From Curtobacterium aurantiacum (lineage in GTDB: Bacteria; Actinomycetota; Actinomycetes; Actinomycetales; Microbacteriaceae), in assembly GCF_018598555.1 (NCBI RefSeq), contig NZ_JAHEWN010000017.1, positions 19,908 to 83,907 on the forward strand: a DNA stretch of 64,000 nt, read 5' to 3'. How positions within the stretch are numbered: the first letter of the stretch is position 1; every line of letters begins with the position of its first letter. The position numbers and the translations under genes were made by a program. Below, one piece after another: positions 47,577-57,248 of this stretch. The notes below the pieces were generated by a model. That model was not told the origin of the DNA and did not search any database. It worked only from the letters and a program-made list of their open reading frames with translations.

Positions 47577-47645
47577 GCGGCCGCACGTTCCACCCGTCCG
47601 ACGCGACCACACCGGCCGCGTCGGACTCGTCCCGGGAGACACATC

Positions 47646-48860
47646 GTGACCTCACTCCGCGACCTGCACGGCCCCTACTTCGGTGACTTCGGCGGACGCT
47701 TCGTCCCCGAGTCCCTCGTCCTCGCGCTCGACGAGCTCGAGGCCGCCTTCCGTCAGGCCTGGGCGGACCCGGCGTTCCGTGCGGAGCTCGACGAGCTGCA
47801 GCGCGACTACACCGGGCGCCCCTCGATCATCACCGAGGTGCCGCGGTTCGCGAAGCACGCCGGTGGCGCCCGCGTGATCCTGAAGCGCGAGGACCTGAAC
47901 CACACCGGTTCCCACAAGATCAACAACGTCCTCGGGCAGGCACTCGTCGCCCGTCGCCTCGGCAAGACCCGCCTGATCGCCGAGACGGGTGCCGGGCAGC
48001 ACGGTGTCGCCACCGCGACCGCTGCCGCGCTGTTCGGCATGGAGTGCGTGGTCTACATGGGGGCGGTCGACACCGAGCGCCAGGCCCTCAACGTCGCGCG
48101 GATGCGGCTGCTCGGCGCCGAGGTGGTCCCCGTCGAGACCGGTTCGCGCACGCTGAAGGACGCCATCAACGACGCCCTGCGCGACTGGGTCGCCAACGTC
48201 GAGTCGACGCACTACCTGCTCGGCACGGTCGCCGGTCCGCACCCGTTCCCCGAGATGGTGCGCGAGTTCCACAAGGTCATCGGCGAAGAGGCCCGGCAGC
48301 AGGTCCTCGACCGCGTCGGCCGCCTGCCGGACGCCGTCGCGGCCTGCGTCGGCGGCGGGTCGAACGCGATGGGCATCTTCGAGGCGTTCCTCGACGACGA
48401 GTCCGTCGCACTGCACGGCTTCGAGGCGGGTGGCGACGGCGTCGAGACCGGTCGCCACGCGGCGAGCATCACCCTCGGTCGCGAGGGCGTGCTGCAGGGC
48501 GCGAAGTCCTACCTCATGCAGGACGAGGACGGTCAGACGATCGAGAGCCACAGCATCTCCGCCGGGCTCGACTACCCGAGCGTCGGTCCGGAGCACGCCT
48601 ACCTGGCGTCGATCGGTCGTGCGAAGTACCAGCCCATCACGGACACCGAGGCGATGGAGGCGTTCCGCCTGCTGAGCCAGACCGAGGGCATCATCCCGGC
48701 GATCGAATCGTCGCACGCCCTGGCCGGTGCCATGAAGCTCGGCAAGGAGCTCGGCCCCGAGGGCGTCGTGCTCGTGAACCTGTCCGGCCGGGGTGACAAG
48801 GACGTCGCGTCCGCCAGTCGCTACTTCGGCATCCTCGACGAGAACGCGGTGCAGCTGTGA
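47646..48860 (+). CDS. trpB: Tryptophan synthase beta chain
   Basis: PLP enzyme joining indole and serine. The 404-aa protein has [14 protein letters not shown], the PLP lysine in [25 protein letters not shown], the phosphate-binding [12 protein letters not shown], and [10 protein letters not shown]. It is the classic TrpB1 form. GTG 47646 has GGGAGA upstream, and the stop overlaps trpA by 4 nt. Confidence 0.97.
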   Translation: MTSLRDLHGPYFGDFGGRFVPESLVLALDELEAAFRQAWADPAFRAELDELQRDYTGRPSIITEVPRFAKHAGGARVILKREDLNHTGSHKINNVLGQALVARRLGKTRLIAETGAGQHGVATATAAALFGMECVVYMGAVDTERQALNVARMRLLGAEVVPVETGSRTLKDAINDALRDWVANVESTHYLLGTVAGPHPFPEMVREFHKVIGEEARQQVLDRVGRLPDAVAACVGGGSNAMGIFEAFLDDESVALHGFEAGGDGVETGRHAASITLGREGVLQGAKSYLMQDEDGQTIESHSISAGLDYPSVGPEHAYLASIGRAKYQPITDTEAMEAFRLLSQTEGIIPAIESSHALAGAMKLGKELGPEGVVLVNLSGRGDKDVASASRYFGILDENAVQL

Positions 48861-49651
48861 CCACGAACCGGACCGTCGCCACGACGATCGACACCGCCAA
48901 CGCCGAGCGCGCCGGAGCCGTCGTCGGCTACCTGCCCGCCGGGTACCCGAACCTGCAGACCAGCGTCGACGCCGCCGTCGCCCTCGCCGAGAACGGCGTT
49001 GACGTCATCGAGTTCGGCCTGCCCTACTCGGACCCGGTGATGGACGGCCCCGTCATCCAGCGTGCGGCCGAGGAGAGCCTGGCGAACGGCTTCCGGGTCG
49101 CACAGGTCTTCGACGCCGTCCAGCAGATCACCGAACGGGCCGACGTCCCGGTGCTCGTCATGACGTACTGGAACCCGGTGCTGCGCTACGGCGTCGACCG
49201 CTTCGCCGACGACCTCCTCGCCGCAGGTGCCGCCGGGCTCATCACGCCGGACCTCATCCCCGACGAGGCCTCTGCGTGGACCGAGGCCTCCGAGCGCACC
49301 GGCCTCGACCGGGTCTTCCTCGCCGCACCGTCCTCGTCGGACGAGCGCATGCGCCAGGCGGTCGAGGCCAGCCGCGGGTTCGTGTACGCCGTCTCCACGA
49401 TGGGCGTCACCGGCGCCCGCGCCGGGGTCGACGTGGCCGCACGCACCGTGGTGTCGCGCCTGCGCGACGCCGGGGTCGAACGCACCTGCGTGGGTCTCGG
49501 GATCTCGACGGCCGAGCAGGTCGGCGAGGTGCTCGAGTACGCCGACGGTGCGATCGTCGGGTCCGCGTTCGTCCGCGCACTGGCCGACCTCGGTGTGCAG
49601 GGCGTGGCCGACCGCGCTGCCGACCTCGCCACCGGCGCCCGCCGCCGCTAG
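48857..49651 (+). CDS. trpA: Tryptophan synthase alpha chain
   Basis: Cleaves indole-3-glycerol phosphate, channelling indole to TrpB. The 264-aa protein has the catalytic Glu and Asp in [19 protein letters not shown], plus [23 protein letters not shown] and [10 protein letters not shown]. The start overlaps trpB within GTGA, ensuring equal synthesis of the two subunits. Confidence 0.96.
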   Translation: MTTNRTVATTIDTANAERAGAVVGYLPAGYPNLQTSVDAAVALAENGVDVIEFGLPYSDPVMDGPVIQRAAEESLANGFRVAQVFDAVQQITERADVPVLVMTYWNPVLRYGVDRFADDLLAAGAAGLITPDLIPDEASAWTEASERTGLDRVFLAAPSSSDERMRQAVEASRGFVYAVSTMGVTGARAGVDVAARTVVSRLRDAGVERTCVGLGISTAEQVGEVLEYADGAIVGSAFVRALADLGVQGVADRAADLATGARRR

Positions 49652-49681
49652 TCCAGTTCCAGTCGGGCCCGCGACCCGCGC

Positions 49682-49687
49682 TACAGT
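49682..49687 (+). promoter_or_regulatory. -10 box for lgt
   Basis: TACAGT lies 61 nt before the lgt ATG, with AAAGG (49730-49734) as ribosome-binding site in the leader. Confidence 0.4.
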
Positions 49688-49747
49688 GAGCGAGGCCGAC
49701 GCCACGTCGACCGCGCCCCGTCAGTTCCGAAAGGCGACAGCACCTCC

Positions 49748-50734
49748 ATGCCCCTCCTGAGCATCCCGAGCCCGAGCACCGCCTGGCAGTACTTCGACCT
49801 GACCGCCTGGCTGCGCGACGCGTTCGGCTGGTCGCTGCCCCTCGACTTCCGCATCCACGCGTACGCGATCTGCATCCTGATCGGGATCGTCGCCGCGGTC
49901 GTCCTGGCGAACCGTCGTCTCAACGCCCGCGGCGTCGAGCGCTGGATCATCATCGACATCGCGATCTGGGCCGTCCCAGCCGGCATCATCGGCGGTCGGC
50001 TCTTCCACGTGTTCACGCACGTGTCGGACTACTTCGGCCCCGGCATCGACCCGCTGTCGTTCCTGTACATCTGGGAGGGCGGGCTCGCGATCTTCGGCGC
50101 GTTGATCCTCGGGTCGGTCGGTGCCTGGATCGGTTGCCGTCAGGTCGGCCTGCGCTTCTCGTCGTTCATCGACGCCGTCGTGCCCGGCGTCCTGCTCGCG
50201 CAGGCGTTCGGCCGTCTGGGCAACTACTTCAACCAGGAGCTCTTCGGCATGCCGACGAGCCTGCCGTGGGGGCTCGAGATCGACTCGAGCAACGCCGCGT
50301 TCCCGAAGGGGCTGCCCGAGGGCACGCTGTTCCACCCGACCTTCCTGTACGAGATCATCTGGAACGTCCTCGGTGTCGTCGTCATCCTCTTCCTGGCGCG
50401 CAAGTTCACGCTGCAGTGGGGCAAGGTCCTCGGCCTGTACCTGATCTGGTACGGCGCCGGGCGCTCCGTGCTCGAGTCCATCCGCGTCGACACGAGCGAG
50501 ACCTTCTTCGGGGTCCGCACGAACGTGTGGGTGGCCCTGGCCGCGGTCCTGATCGGCATCCTGATCTTCGTGGTGCAGAGCCGCCGGCACACCGGCAAGG
50601 AGCCGAGCCCGTACCTGCCCGGTCGCGAGCCCGGTCCGAGGTCCGTTGTAGACTCGGACGACACCTTCTCGGAGCACGACGACGACGCAGCAGACGGCGT
50701 CACGAGCGACGAACCGGTCACGACCACTCGCTGA
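49748..50734 (+). CDS. lgt: Prolipoprotein diacylglyceryl transferase
   Basis: Integral membrane enzyme that attaches diacylglycerol to lipobox cysteines. The 328-aa protein has about seven membrane helices, the Lgt signature GRLGNYFNQELFG, the FRIHAYAICILIG N-terminal helix with the essential His and FHPTFLYEIIWN. A charged Asp/Glu/Ser-rich tail of about 45 residues follows the last helix, as in other actinobacteria. Confidence 0.96.
   Translation: MPLLSIPSPSTAWQYFDLTAWLRDAFGWSLPLDFRIHAYAICILIGIVAAVVLANRRLNARGVERWIIIDIAIWAVPAGIIGGRLFHVFTHVSDYFGPGIDPLSFLYIWEGGLAIFGALILGSVGAWIGCRQVGLRFSSFIDAVVPGVLLAQAFGRLGNYFNQELFGMPTSLPWGLEIDSSNAAFPKGLPEGTLFHPTFLYEIIWNVLGVVVILFLARKFTLQWGKVLGLYLIWYGAGRSVLESIRVDTSETFFGVRTNVWVALAAVLIGILIFVVQSRRHTGKEPSPYLPGREPGPRSVVDSDDTFSEHDDDAADGVTSDEPVTTTR
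50649..50654 (+). promoter_or_regulatory. Possible -10 box for gltB inside the lgt 3' end
   Basis: TAGACT, in the context TTGTAGACT, is the only convincing -10 box before gltB. It would create a leader of about 290 nt. Confidence 0.35.
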
Positions 50735-50953
50735 TCGCCGCGCGGGGACACCCTCTCCGACGACCACCGGTCACGCGCAGCAGCACCACCAGCAGCACCA
50801 GACGGACCCGCCACAAGCGGGGCCGGGCAACCTCGCCGGCCGGCAGGGCAACTCACTGACGGCGGGCACGGGCACCAGTCCCGCCCGCTCGGGCGGAACG
50901 CACCACCGGGCCACCGCTGTCCCTGTTCCACTTCCTCGTGAGGACGGTTCCCC
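50735..50953 (+). other. 219-nt spacer between lgt and gltB
   Basis: GC-rich and without a protein-like frame. It has a CAGCAGCACCACCAGCAGCA run, a weak 5-bp hairpin (50807-50811 with 50817-50821), and GGCGGGC/GCCCGC complementarity further on. I recognise no riboswitch or operator. Confidence 0.5.
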
Positions 50954-53900
50954 ATGGCGCTCCAGCCAACACAGCCCTCGGCATCGACGAACCTCGTGCC
51001 GCCGCACCGCCGGTTCTCGGCGATCCCGGACGCCACGGGCATGTACGACCCGGCGAACGAGAAGGACGCCTGCGGGCTCGCCATGGTCGCGACGCTGCGC
51101 GGGACCCCGGGCCACGACATCGTCGACGCGGCGCTCGGTGCGCTCCGGAACCTCGAGCACCGCGGTGCCGTCGGCTCGGACGCCGGCACCGGTGACGGCG
51201 CGGGCATCCTGTGCCAGGTGCCGGACGAGTTCCTCCGGGCCGTCGTGCCGTTCGAGCTGCCCGCCGCGGGGGAGTACGCCGTCGGGACCGCCTACCTGCC
51301 CCTCGACGAGGACGCCCGCCACGCGGTCAAGGGCGCGGTCGAGCGACTCGCCCGTGAAGAGGGCCTGAAAGTCCTCGGCTGGCGGGAGGTCCCGGTCCGC
51401 CCGGAGGTCCTCGGCACCCTGGCCCGCGCGGCGATGCCCGCGTTCGAGCAGCTGTTCGTCGCCTCGATCCGGCACGACGTCCACGGCGCGTCGTGGAGCG
51501 GAATCGCCCTCGACCGGCAGGCCTTCCGGCTCCGCAAGCGTGCCGAGCACGACAACGACCTCTACTTCATGTCGCTGTCCAGTCGGACCATGGTCTACAA
51601 GGGCATGGTCACGACGCTCCAGCTCGAGCCGTTCTACCCGGACCTCAGCGACGAGCGCTTCGCGTCGAAGCTCGCGATCGTGCACTCGCGCTACTCCACG
51701 AACACGTTCCCGTCGTGGCCGCTGGCGCAGCCGTTCCGGACGATCGCCCACAACGGCGAGATCAACACGGTGCGCGGCAACCGCAACTGGATGCGTGCCC
51801 GGCAGTCCCAGCTCGAGAGCGAACTGCTCGGCGACATGGCCCCGCTCCTGCCCATCGTGAGCCCCGGCGCGAGCGACTCGGCCTCCTTCGACGAGGTACT
51901 CGAGTTGCTCACCCTGACCGGTCGCACCCTGCCGCACGCGGTGTCGATGATGGTGCCGGAGGCGTGGGAGAACCAGGTCGGGATGGACCCGGACCTCCGG
52001 GCGTTCTACGAGTACCACTCGATGCTCATGGAGCCGTGGGACGGCCCCGCCGCCATCACGTTCACCGACGGCTCGCTCGTCGGTGCCACGCTCGACCGCA
52101 ACGGTCTGCGCCCCGGGCGCTTCCTGGTCACCGACGACGGACTCATCGTCTTGGGCTCCGAGACCGGGGTCATCGACGTGCCGGCCGAGAAGGTCGTGCG
52201 CAAGGGCCGCCTGCGTCCGGGCCGGATGTTCCTGGTCGACACCGAGGCGGGTCGGATCATCGAGGACGACGAGGTCAAGCGTGAACTCGCCGCGTCGGGT
52301 CCGTGGGGCGACTGGCTCGAAGCCGGTCGGATCAACCTGAACGACCTGCCCGAGCGTGAGCACATCGTGCACACCCCGGCCTCGGTCACCCGCCGTCAGC
52401 GCGCGTTCGGGTACACCGAAGAAGAGGTCAGGATCCTGCTGCGCCCGATGGCGGCCGCCGGCGCGGAGCCGCTCGGTGCGATGGGCTCGGACACCCCGAT
52501 CGCGGTGCTCTCGGAGCGCCCCCGCCTGCTCTTCGACTACTTCACGCAGCAGTTCGCCCAGGTGACGAACCCGCCGCTCGACTCGATCCGCGAGCAGGTC
52601 ATCACCTCGATGGGGATGGGTCTCGGCCCGGAGCGCAACCTGCTGTCCGCCGGTCCCGAGCACGCGAAGCAGATCACGCTCGACTTCCCGGTGATCGACA
52701 ACGACCAGCTCGCCAAGGTCCAGCACTTCGAGACCGAGTCGGGTCGCCACCTGACCGTCACGATCAAGGGCCTGTACCGCGTCGACGCCGGCAAGAAGGC
52801 GATGCAGAAGCGCATCGCCGCCGTGTGCGACGAGGTCGACGCCGCGATCGAGTCCGGCAAGCAGTTCATCGTGCTGTCCGACCGCGACGGCAACTCCGAG
52901 CAGGCACCGGTGCCGAGCCTCCTGCTCCTCGCCGCGGTCCACCACCACCTCATCCGCACCGAGCAGCGCATGAAGGTCGGGCTCATCGTCGAGGCCGGCG
53001 ACGTGCGCGAGGTCCACCACGTGGCGACCCTCATCGGGTACGGCGCGTCGGCGATCAACCCGTACCTCGCGATGGAGACCTGCGAGAACCTGGTCCGCGC
53101 CGGCATGATCCCCGGGATCACCCCGGAGCAGGCCGTCAAGAACGTCATCAAGGCCCTCGGCAAGGGCGTGCTGAAGATCATGTCGAAGATGGGCATCTCC
53201 ACGGTGTCCAGCTACGCCGGCGCGCAGGCGTTCGAGGCCGTCGGGCTCAGCCAGGAGTTCGTCGACAAGTACTTCACGGGCACCTCGTCGATCCTGGGCG
53301 GCGTCGACATCGACGTCATCGCCAAGGAGAACGCCGAGCGGCACGCCCAGGCGTACCCGCAGGACGGGGCGGTGCTCGCACACGAGCGGCTGCAGGTCGG
53401 CGGCGAGTACCAGTGGCGTCGTCAGGGGCCGCCGCACCTGTTCAACCCGGACACGGTGTTCCGGCTGCAGCACGCCACCCGTGCCCGCCGCTACGACATC
53501 TTCCGGGAGTACTCGAGCGCGGTGGACGACCAGTCCGAGCAGCTGATGACGCTCCGCGGGCTCTTCCGGTTCAAGCAGGGCGCCCGCAAGCCCATCGCCC
53601 TCGACGAGGTCGAGTCGATCGAGTCGATCGTGAAGCGGTTCAACACCGGCGCGATGTCGTACGGGTCGATCTCGAAGGAAGCCCACGAGACGCTCGCCAT
53701 CGCGATGAACCGCCTCGGCGGCCGTTCGAACACGGGCGAGGGCGGCGAGGACGTCGACCGCCTGCTCGACCCCGAGCGCCGCAGTGCGATCAAGCAGGTC
53801 GCCTCCGGGCGCTTCGGTGTGACGAGCATGTACCTGACGCACGCCACCGACATCCAGCTGAAGATGGCACAGGGTGCGAAGCCGGGCGAGGGCGGACAGC

Positions 53901-55558
53901 TGCCCCCGGCGAAGGTCTACCCGTGGGTGGCCCGGACCCGACACGCGACCGCGGGCGTCGGGCTCATCTCACCGCCGCCGCACCACGACATCTACTCCAT
54001 CGAGGACCTCAAGCAGCTGATCTTCGACGTCAAGCGTGCCAACCCGGCCGCCCGCGTCCACGTGAAGCTCGTGAGCCAGTCCGGCATCGGCGCGGTCGCC
54101 GCTGGCGTGACGAAGGCCCTGGCCGACGTCGTGCTCGTGTCCGGCCACGACGGTGGGACCGGTGCGAGCCCGTTGAACTCGCTCAAGCACGCCGGGACCC
54201 CGTGGGAGATCGGTCTGGCCGAGACGCAGCAGACGCTCATGCTCAACGGCATGCGCGACCGGGTCGTCGTGCAGGTGGACGGGCAGATGAAGACCGGCCG
54301 CGACGTCGTCGTGGCAGCGCTGCTCGGCGCCGAGGAGTACGGCTTCGCGACCGCGCCGCTCGTGGTCGAGGGCTGCATCCTCATGCGCGTGTGCCACCTC
54401 GACACGTGCCCCGTCGGCGTCGCCACCCAGAACCCCGAGCTCCGCAAGCGGTTCTCCGGCAAGCCCGAGTTCGTCGTGAACTTCTTCGAGTTCATCGCCC
54501 AGGAGGTCCGCGAGCTCCTCGCCGAGCTCGGCTTCCGCAGCCTCGACGAGGCCATCGGGCAGACCGACGTCCTCGACGTCGACCGCGCCGTCGACCACTG
54601 GAAGGCGTCGGGGCTCGACCTCGCGCCGGTGCTCAAGGGACCGCACTTCGACGACGCCGAGCCGCGTCGCCACCACCGCGAGCAGGACCACGAGCTGGAC
54701 CAGCACTTCGACGTGCAGCTCATCCAGCAGACCGCCGACGTGCTCGACCACGGTGGCTCGATCGCGCTCGACCTGCCGATCCGGAACACCGAGCGTGCGG
54801 TCGGCACGATGCTCGGCCACCAGGTCACCCTGCGGCACGGCGAGCACGGGCTGCCGAACGGCTCGATCGACGTCACCCTTCGCGGCTCGGCCGGGCAGTC
54901 GCTCGGGGCGTTCCTCCCCGCGGGCATCACGCTCCGGCTGATCGGGGACAGCAACGACTACGTCGGCAAGGGGCTGTCGGGCGGCCAGATCGTCGTCCGG
55001 CCGGATGCCGGTTCGGGCTTCGACCCGGCCGAGAACGTCATCGCCGGCAACGTCATCGGCTACGGCGCGACCCAGGGCAGCATGTTCATCCGCGGCATCG
55101 TGGGCGAGCGGTTCCTGGTGCGCAACTCCGGTGCCACCGCCGTCGTCGAGGGCGTGGGCGACCACGCGCTCGAGTACATGACGGGCGGCCTCGCGCTCAT
55201 CCTCGGTGAGACCGGTCGGAACCTCGGCGCCGGCATGTCCGGCGGCACGGCGTACGTCCGCGGGCTGCGCGAGGAGCACGTCAACACCGACGCGCTGGCC
55301 TCCGGCGAACTCCGGCTCGAGGCACTCGACAGTGCCGACGTCGAGATCGTCACCGACCTGCTCACCCGGCACGCCGACGAGACGGGGTCGACGCTCGCCT
55401 CGGACCTGCTCGCGTCCGGAGACCTGAGCGACTTCGTCAAGGTGCTGCCGCGCGACTACGCCGCGGTGCTCGAGACGCGCAGACAGGCCGTCGACGAGGG
55501 GCTCGACCCCGACGGTGACATCGTTTGGAACAGGATCATGGAGGTGACCGGTGGCTGA
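50954..55558 (+). CDS. gltB: Glutamate synthase (NADPH) large subunit
   Basis: Converts glutamine and 2-oxoglutarate to two glutamates. The 1534-aa protein has a 39-residue propeptide before the Ntn nucleophile C40 ([13 protein letters not shown]), the glutaminase domain with [16 protein letters not shown] and [11 protein letters not shown], a central domain, the FMN/synthase domain ([28 protein letters not shown]), the [3Fe-4S] ligands C1141, C1147 and C1152 (C-X5-C-X4-C), and the C-terminal beta-helix GXGXG domain. The start is at ATG 50954 with GAGGAC upstream. The last codons (MEVTGG) are part of a duplicated junction with gltD. Confidence 0.97.
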   Translation: MALQPTQPSASTNLVPPHRRFSAIPDATGMYDPANEKDACGLAMVATLRGTPGHDIVDAALGALRNLEHRGAVGSDAGTGDGAGILCQVPDEFLRAVVPFELPAAGEYAVGTAYLPLDEDARHAVKGAVERLAREEGLKVLGWREVPVRPEVLGTLARAAMPAFEQLFVASIRHDVHGASWSGIALDRQAFRLRKRAEHDNDLYFMSLSSRTMVYKGMVTTLQLEPFYPDLSDERFASKLAIVHSRYSTNTFPSWPLAQPFRTIAHNGEINTVRGNRNWMRARQSQLESELLGDMAPLLPIVSPGASDSASFDEVLELLTLTGRTLPHAVSMMVPEAWENQVGMDPDLRAFYEYHSMLMEPWDGPAAITFTDGSLVGATLDRNGLRPGRFLVTDDGLIVLGSETGVIDVPAEKVVRKGRLRPGRMFLVDTEAGRIIEDDEVKRELAASGPWGDWLEAGRINLNDLPEREHIVHTPASVTRRQRAFGYTEEEVRILLRPMAAAGAEPLGAMGSDTPIAVLSERPRLLFDYFTQQFAQVTNPPLDSIREQVITSMGMGLGPERNLLSAGPEHAKQITLDFPVIDNDQLAKVQHFETESGRHLTVTIKGLYRVDAGKKAMQKRIAAVCDEVDAAIESGKQFIVLSDRDGNSEQAPVPSLLLLAAVHHHLIRTEQRMKVGLIVEAGDVREVHHVATLIGYGASAINPYLAMETCENLVRAGMIPGITPEQAVKNVIKALGKGVLKIMSKMGISTVSSYAGAQAFEAVGLSQEFVDKYFTGTSSILGGVDIDVIAKENAERHAQAYPQDGAVLAHERLQVGGEYQWRRQGPPHLFNPDTVFRLQHATRARRYDIFREYSSAVDDQSEQLMTLRGLFRFKQGARKPIALDEVESIESIVKRFNTGAMSYGSISKEAHETLAIAMNRLGGRSNTGEGGEDVDRLLDPERRSAIKQVASGRFGVTSMYLTHATDIQLKMAQGAKPGEGGQLPPAKVYPWVARTRHATAGVGLISPPPHHDIYSIEDLKQLIFDVKRANPAARVHVKLVSQSGIGAVAAGVTKALADVVLVSGHDGGTGASPLNSLKHAGTPWEIGLAETQQTLMLNGMRDRVVVQVDGQMKTGRDVVVAALLGAEEYGFATAPLVVEGCILMRVCHLDTCPVGVATQNPELRKRFSGKPEFVVNFFEFIAQEVRELLAELGFRSLDEAIGQTDVLDVDRAVDHWKASGLDLAPVLKGPHFDDAEPRRHHREQDHELDQHFDVQLIQQTADVLDHGGSIALDLPIRNTERAVGTMLGHQVTLRHGEHGLPNGSIDVTLRGSAGQSLGAFLPAGITLRLIGDSNDYVGKGLSGGQIVVRPDAGSGFDPAENVIAGNVIGYGATQGSMFIRGIVGERFLVRNSGATAVVEGVGDHALEYMTGGLALILGETGRNLGAGMSGGTAYVRGLREEHVNTDALASGELRLEALDSADVEIVTDLLTRHADETGSTLASDLLASGDLSDFVKVLPRDYAAVLETRRQAVDEGLDPDGDIVWNRIMEVTGG

Positions 55559-55619
55559 GCGTCACGCACGTCCGGAACAGGCAGTGCCCGACACGACCTC
55601 GGAGGTGACCGGTGGCTGA
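55540..55619 (+). repeat. Duplicated gltB/gltD junction (19-bp repeats, 61-bp period)
   Basis: The same 19 bases occur at 55540-55558 and 55601-55619. In the first copy they encode the last codons and stop of gltB; in the second they form the ribosome-binding site and start of gltD. The 42 nt between are unique. Confidence 0.9.
55551..55619 (+). CDS. Possible 22-codon mini-ORF between gltB and gltD
   Basis: GTG 55551, with GGAGG (55540-55544) upstream, opens a frame [20 protein letters not shown] then two Gly and TGA at 55617-55619. It starts inside the gltB stop region and ends inside the gltD start region, so it would couple the two genes. It is probably a by-product of the duplication and not a functional protein. 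Confidence 0.35.
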   Translation: MAERHARPEQAVPDTTSEVTGG

Positions 55620-57069
55620 CCCCAAGGGATTCCTGAAGGTCCAGGAACGCGAACTCCCGCCCCGGCGACCCGTGCCCGTGCGGCTCATGGACTGGAAAGA
55701 GGTCTACGAGCAGCAGGAGTCCGGCGTACTCAAGCGTCAGGCCGGCCGCTGCATGGACTGCGGCGTGCCGTTCTGTCACCAGGGCTGCCCGCTCGGCAAC
55801 CTCATCCCCGAGTGGAACGACCTGACGTGGCGCGGTGAGGGCCGTCAGGCGATCGAGCGCCTGCACGAGACGAACAACTTCCCGGAGTTCACGGGTCGGC
55901 TGTGCCCGGCACCGTGCGAGTCGTCCTGCGTGCTCGGCATCAACCAGCCCCCGGTGACGATCAAGCAGGTCGAGGTCTCGATCATCGACCAGGCGTACCA
56001 GAACGGCTGGGTCACCCCGCACCCGCCCGAGCGTCTGACCGGCAAGACCGTCGCCGTCGTCGGGTCCGGTCCCGCCGGGCTCGCCGCCGCACAGCAGCTC
56101 ACGCGCGCCGGTCACACCGTCGCCGTCTACGAGCGGGACGACCGCATCGGTGGGCTGCTCCGCTACGGCATCCCGGACTTCAAGATGGAGAAGCGCCAGA
56201 TCGACGCGCGTCTCGCGCAGATGCAGGCCGAGGGCACCCGGTTCCGTGCCGGTGTCGAGATCGGCAAGGACATCACCTGGGACGACCTGAAGTCGCGCTA
56301 CGACGCGGTCGTGGTCGCCACCGGTGCCACGGTGCCGCGCGACCTGCCGATCCCGGGGCGCGACCTCGAGGGCGTGCACTTCGCCATGGACTACCTGGTC
56401 CAGCAGAACAAGGCGAATGCTGGCACGACGGTCGACAACCAGATCACGGCCGAGGGCAAGCACGTCGTCGTCATCGGCGGCGGCGACACCGGTGCGGACT
56501 GCATCGGCACCGCCCACCGCCAGGGCGCATTGAGCGTCACGAACCTGGCGATCGGCAAGCAGCCGCCGCTCGAGCGTCCGTCCGACCAGCCGTGGCCGAT
56601 GTTCCCGACCGTGTTCGAGATCACCAGCGCCCACGAGGAGGGCGGTGAGCGGCACTTCCTCGCCTCCACCGTCGAGTTCCTGTCGAACGAGGCCGGCGAG
56701 GTCCGCGCGCTGCGGGTCGCCGAGACCGAGTACCTCGACGGCCGACGGGTCCCGAAGGCGGGCAGCGAGCGGGAGATCCCCGCCGACCTCGTCCTCATCG
56801 CGATGGGCTTCACCGGCCCCGAGTCGGAAACCATCGAGCCGCAGCTCGGTCTGCCGACCACGGTGTCCGGGGCGCTCGACCGCCGTGCCGACTACGCGAC
56901 CAACGAGGCCGGCGTGTTCGTCGCCGGAGACGCGGGCCGCGGGCAGTCGCTCATCGTGTGGGCGATCGCCGAGGGCCGTGCCGCGGCCGCGCAGGTCGAC
57001 GAGTACCTCGAGGGCTCCACGATCCTGCCGGCACCGGTCAAGGCGACCGACCGCGCGATCTCCGTCTGA
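55612..57069 (+). CDS. gltD: Glutamate synthase small subunit
   Basis: FAD/NADPH-binding electron-transfer partner of GltB. The 485-aa protein has the N-terminal cysteine clusters for [4Fe-4S] centres (CMDCGVPFCHQGCPLGN and CPAPCESSC), the FAD dinucleotide fold VAVVGSGPAGLAAAQQL, the NADPH fold VVVIGGGDTGADCIGTA, and the C-terminal GVFVAGDAGRGQSLIVWAI. GTG 55612 has GGAGG (55601-55605) 6 nt upstream. Confidence 0.97.
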   Translation: MADPKGFLKVQERELPPRRPVPVRLMDWKEVYEQQESGVLKRQAGRCMDCGVPFCHQGCPLGNLIPEWNDLTWRGEGRQAIERLHETNNFPEFTGRLCPAPCESSCVLGINQPPVTIKQVEVSIIDQAYQNGWVTPHPPERLTGKTVAVVGSGPAGLAAAQQLTRAGHTVAVYERDDRIGGLLRYGIPDFKMEKRQIDARLAQMQAEGTRFRAGVEIGKDITWDDLKSRYDAVVVATGATVPRDLPIPGRDLEGVHFAMDYLVQQNKANAGTTVDNQITAEGKHVVVIGGGDTGADCIGTAHRQGALSVTNLAIGKQPPLERPSDQPWPMFPTVFEITSAHEEGGERHFLASTVEFLSNEAGEVRALRVAETEYLDGRRVPKAGSEREIPADLVLIAMGFTGPESETIEPQLGLPTTVSGALDRRADYATNEAGVFVAGDAGRGQSLIVWAIAEGRAAAAQVDEYLEGSTILPAPVKATDRAISV

Positions 57070-57143
57070 TGTCGGACGGTCACCGGATGTCGGAACGCGG
57101 CCAGGCGGCGGACCGTCTCCACCAGATGCTCACGCTCCCGTGA
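57069..57143 (+). CDS. Possible 24-aa ORF after gltD
   Basis: ATG 57069 shares its A with the gltD stop (TGATG) and the frame runs to TGA 57141-57143 (begins MSDGHRMSERGQAADRL). The end lies inside a hairpin. No homology is recognised; it may be chance. Confidence 0.25.
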   Translation: MSDGHRMSERGQAADRLHQMLTLP

Positions 57144-57183
57144 GCGTGAGGCCACCAGCACTCGATAAGGTGCTGGTGGCCTC
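57129..57183 (+). terminator. Two overlapping hairpins after gltD
   Basis: A 9-bp stem (57129-57137 with 57142-57150) and a perfect 14-bp stem (57148-57161 with 57170-57183) share three bases at 57148-57150. The second is a good terminator for gltBD; the T-run is weak. Confidence 0.7.
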
Positions 57184-57189
57184 GCTTCG

Positions 57190-57214
57190 TTCCGCGCGGC
57201 CCCACAGCGCGGAA
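57190..57214 (+). promoter_or_regulatory. Hairpin in the pyk leader
   Basis: An 8-bp perfect stem (TTCCGCGC/GCGCGGAA) with a 9-nt loop lies 35 nt before the pyk start. Purpose unknown. Confidence 0.35.
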
Positions 57215-57248
57215 ACCCAAGCTCCATCCACCACCACGAAGGAATCCA

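Noticed and set aside
44233..47645. Trp attenuator or leader peptide
   Set aside because: trpE overlaps hisI, and the trpC-trpB spacer contains no run of Trp codons.
50771..53944. 1057-aa open frame antisense to gltB
   Set aside because: Complement of a highly biased coding sequence; no domains and no ribosome-binding site, and gltB is certain.
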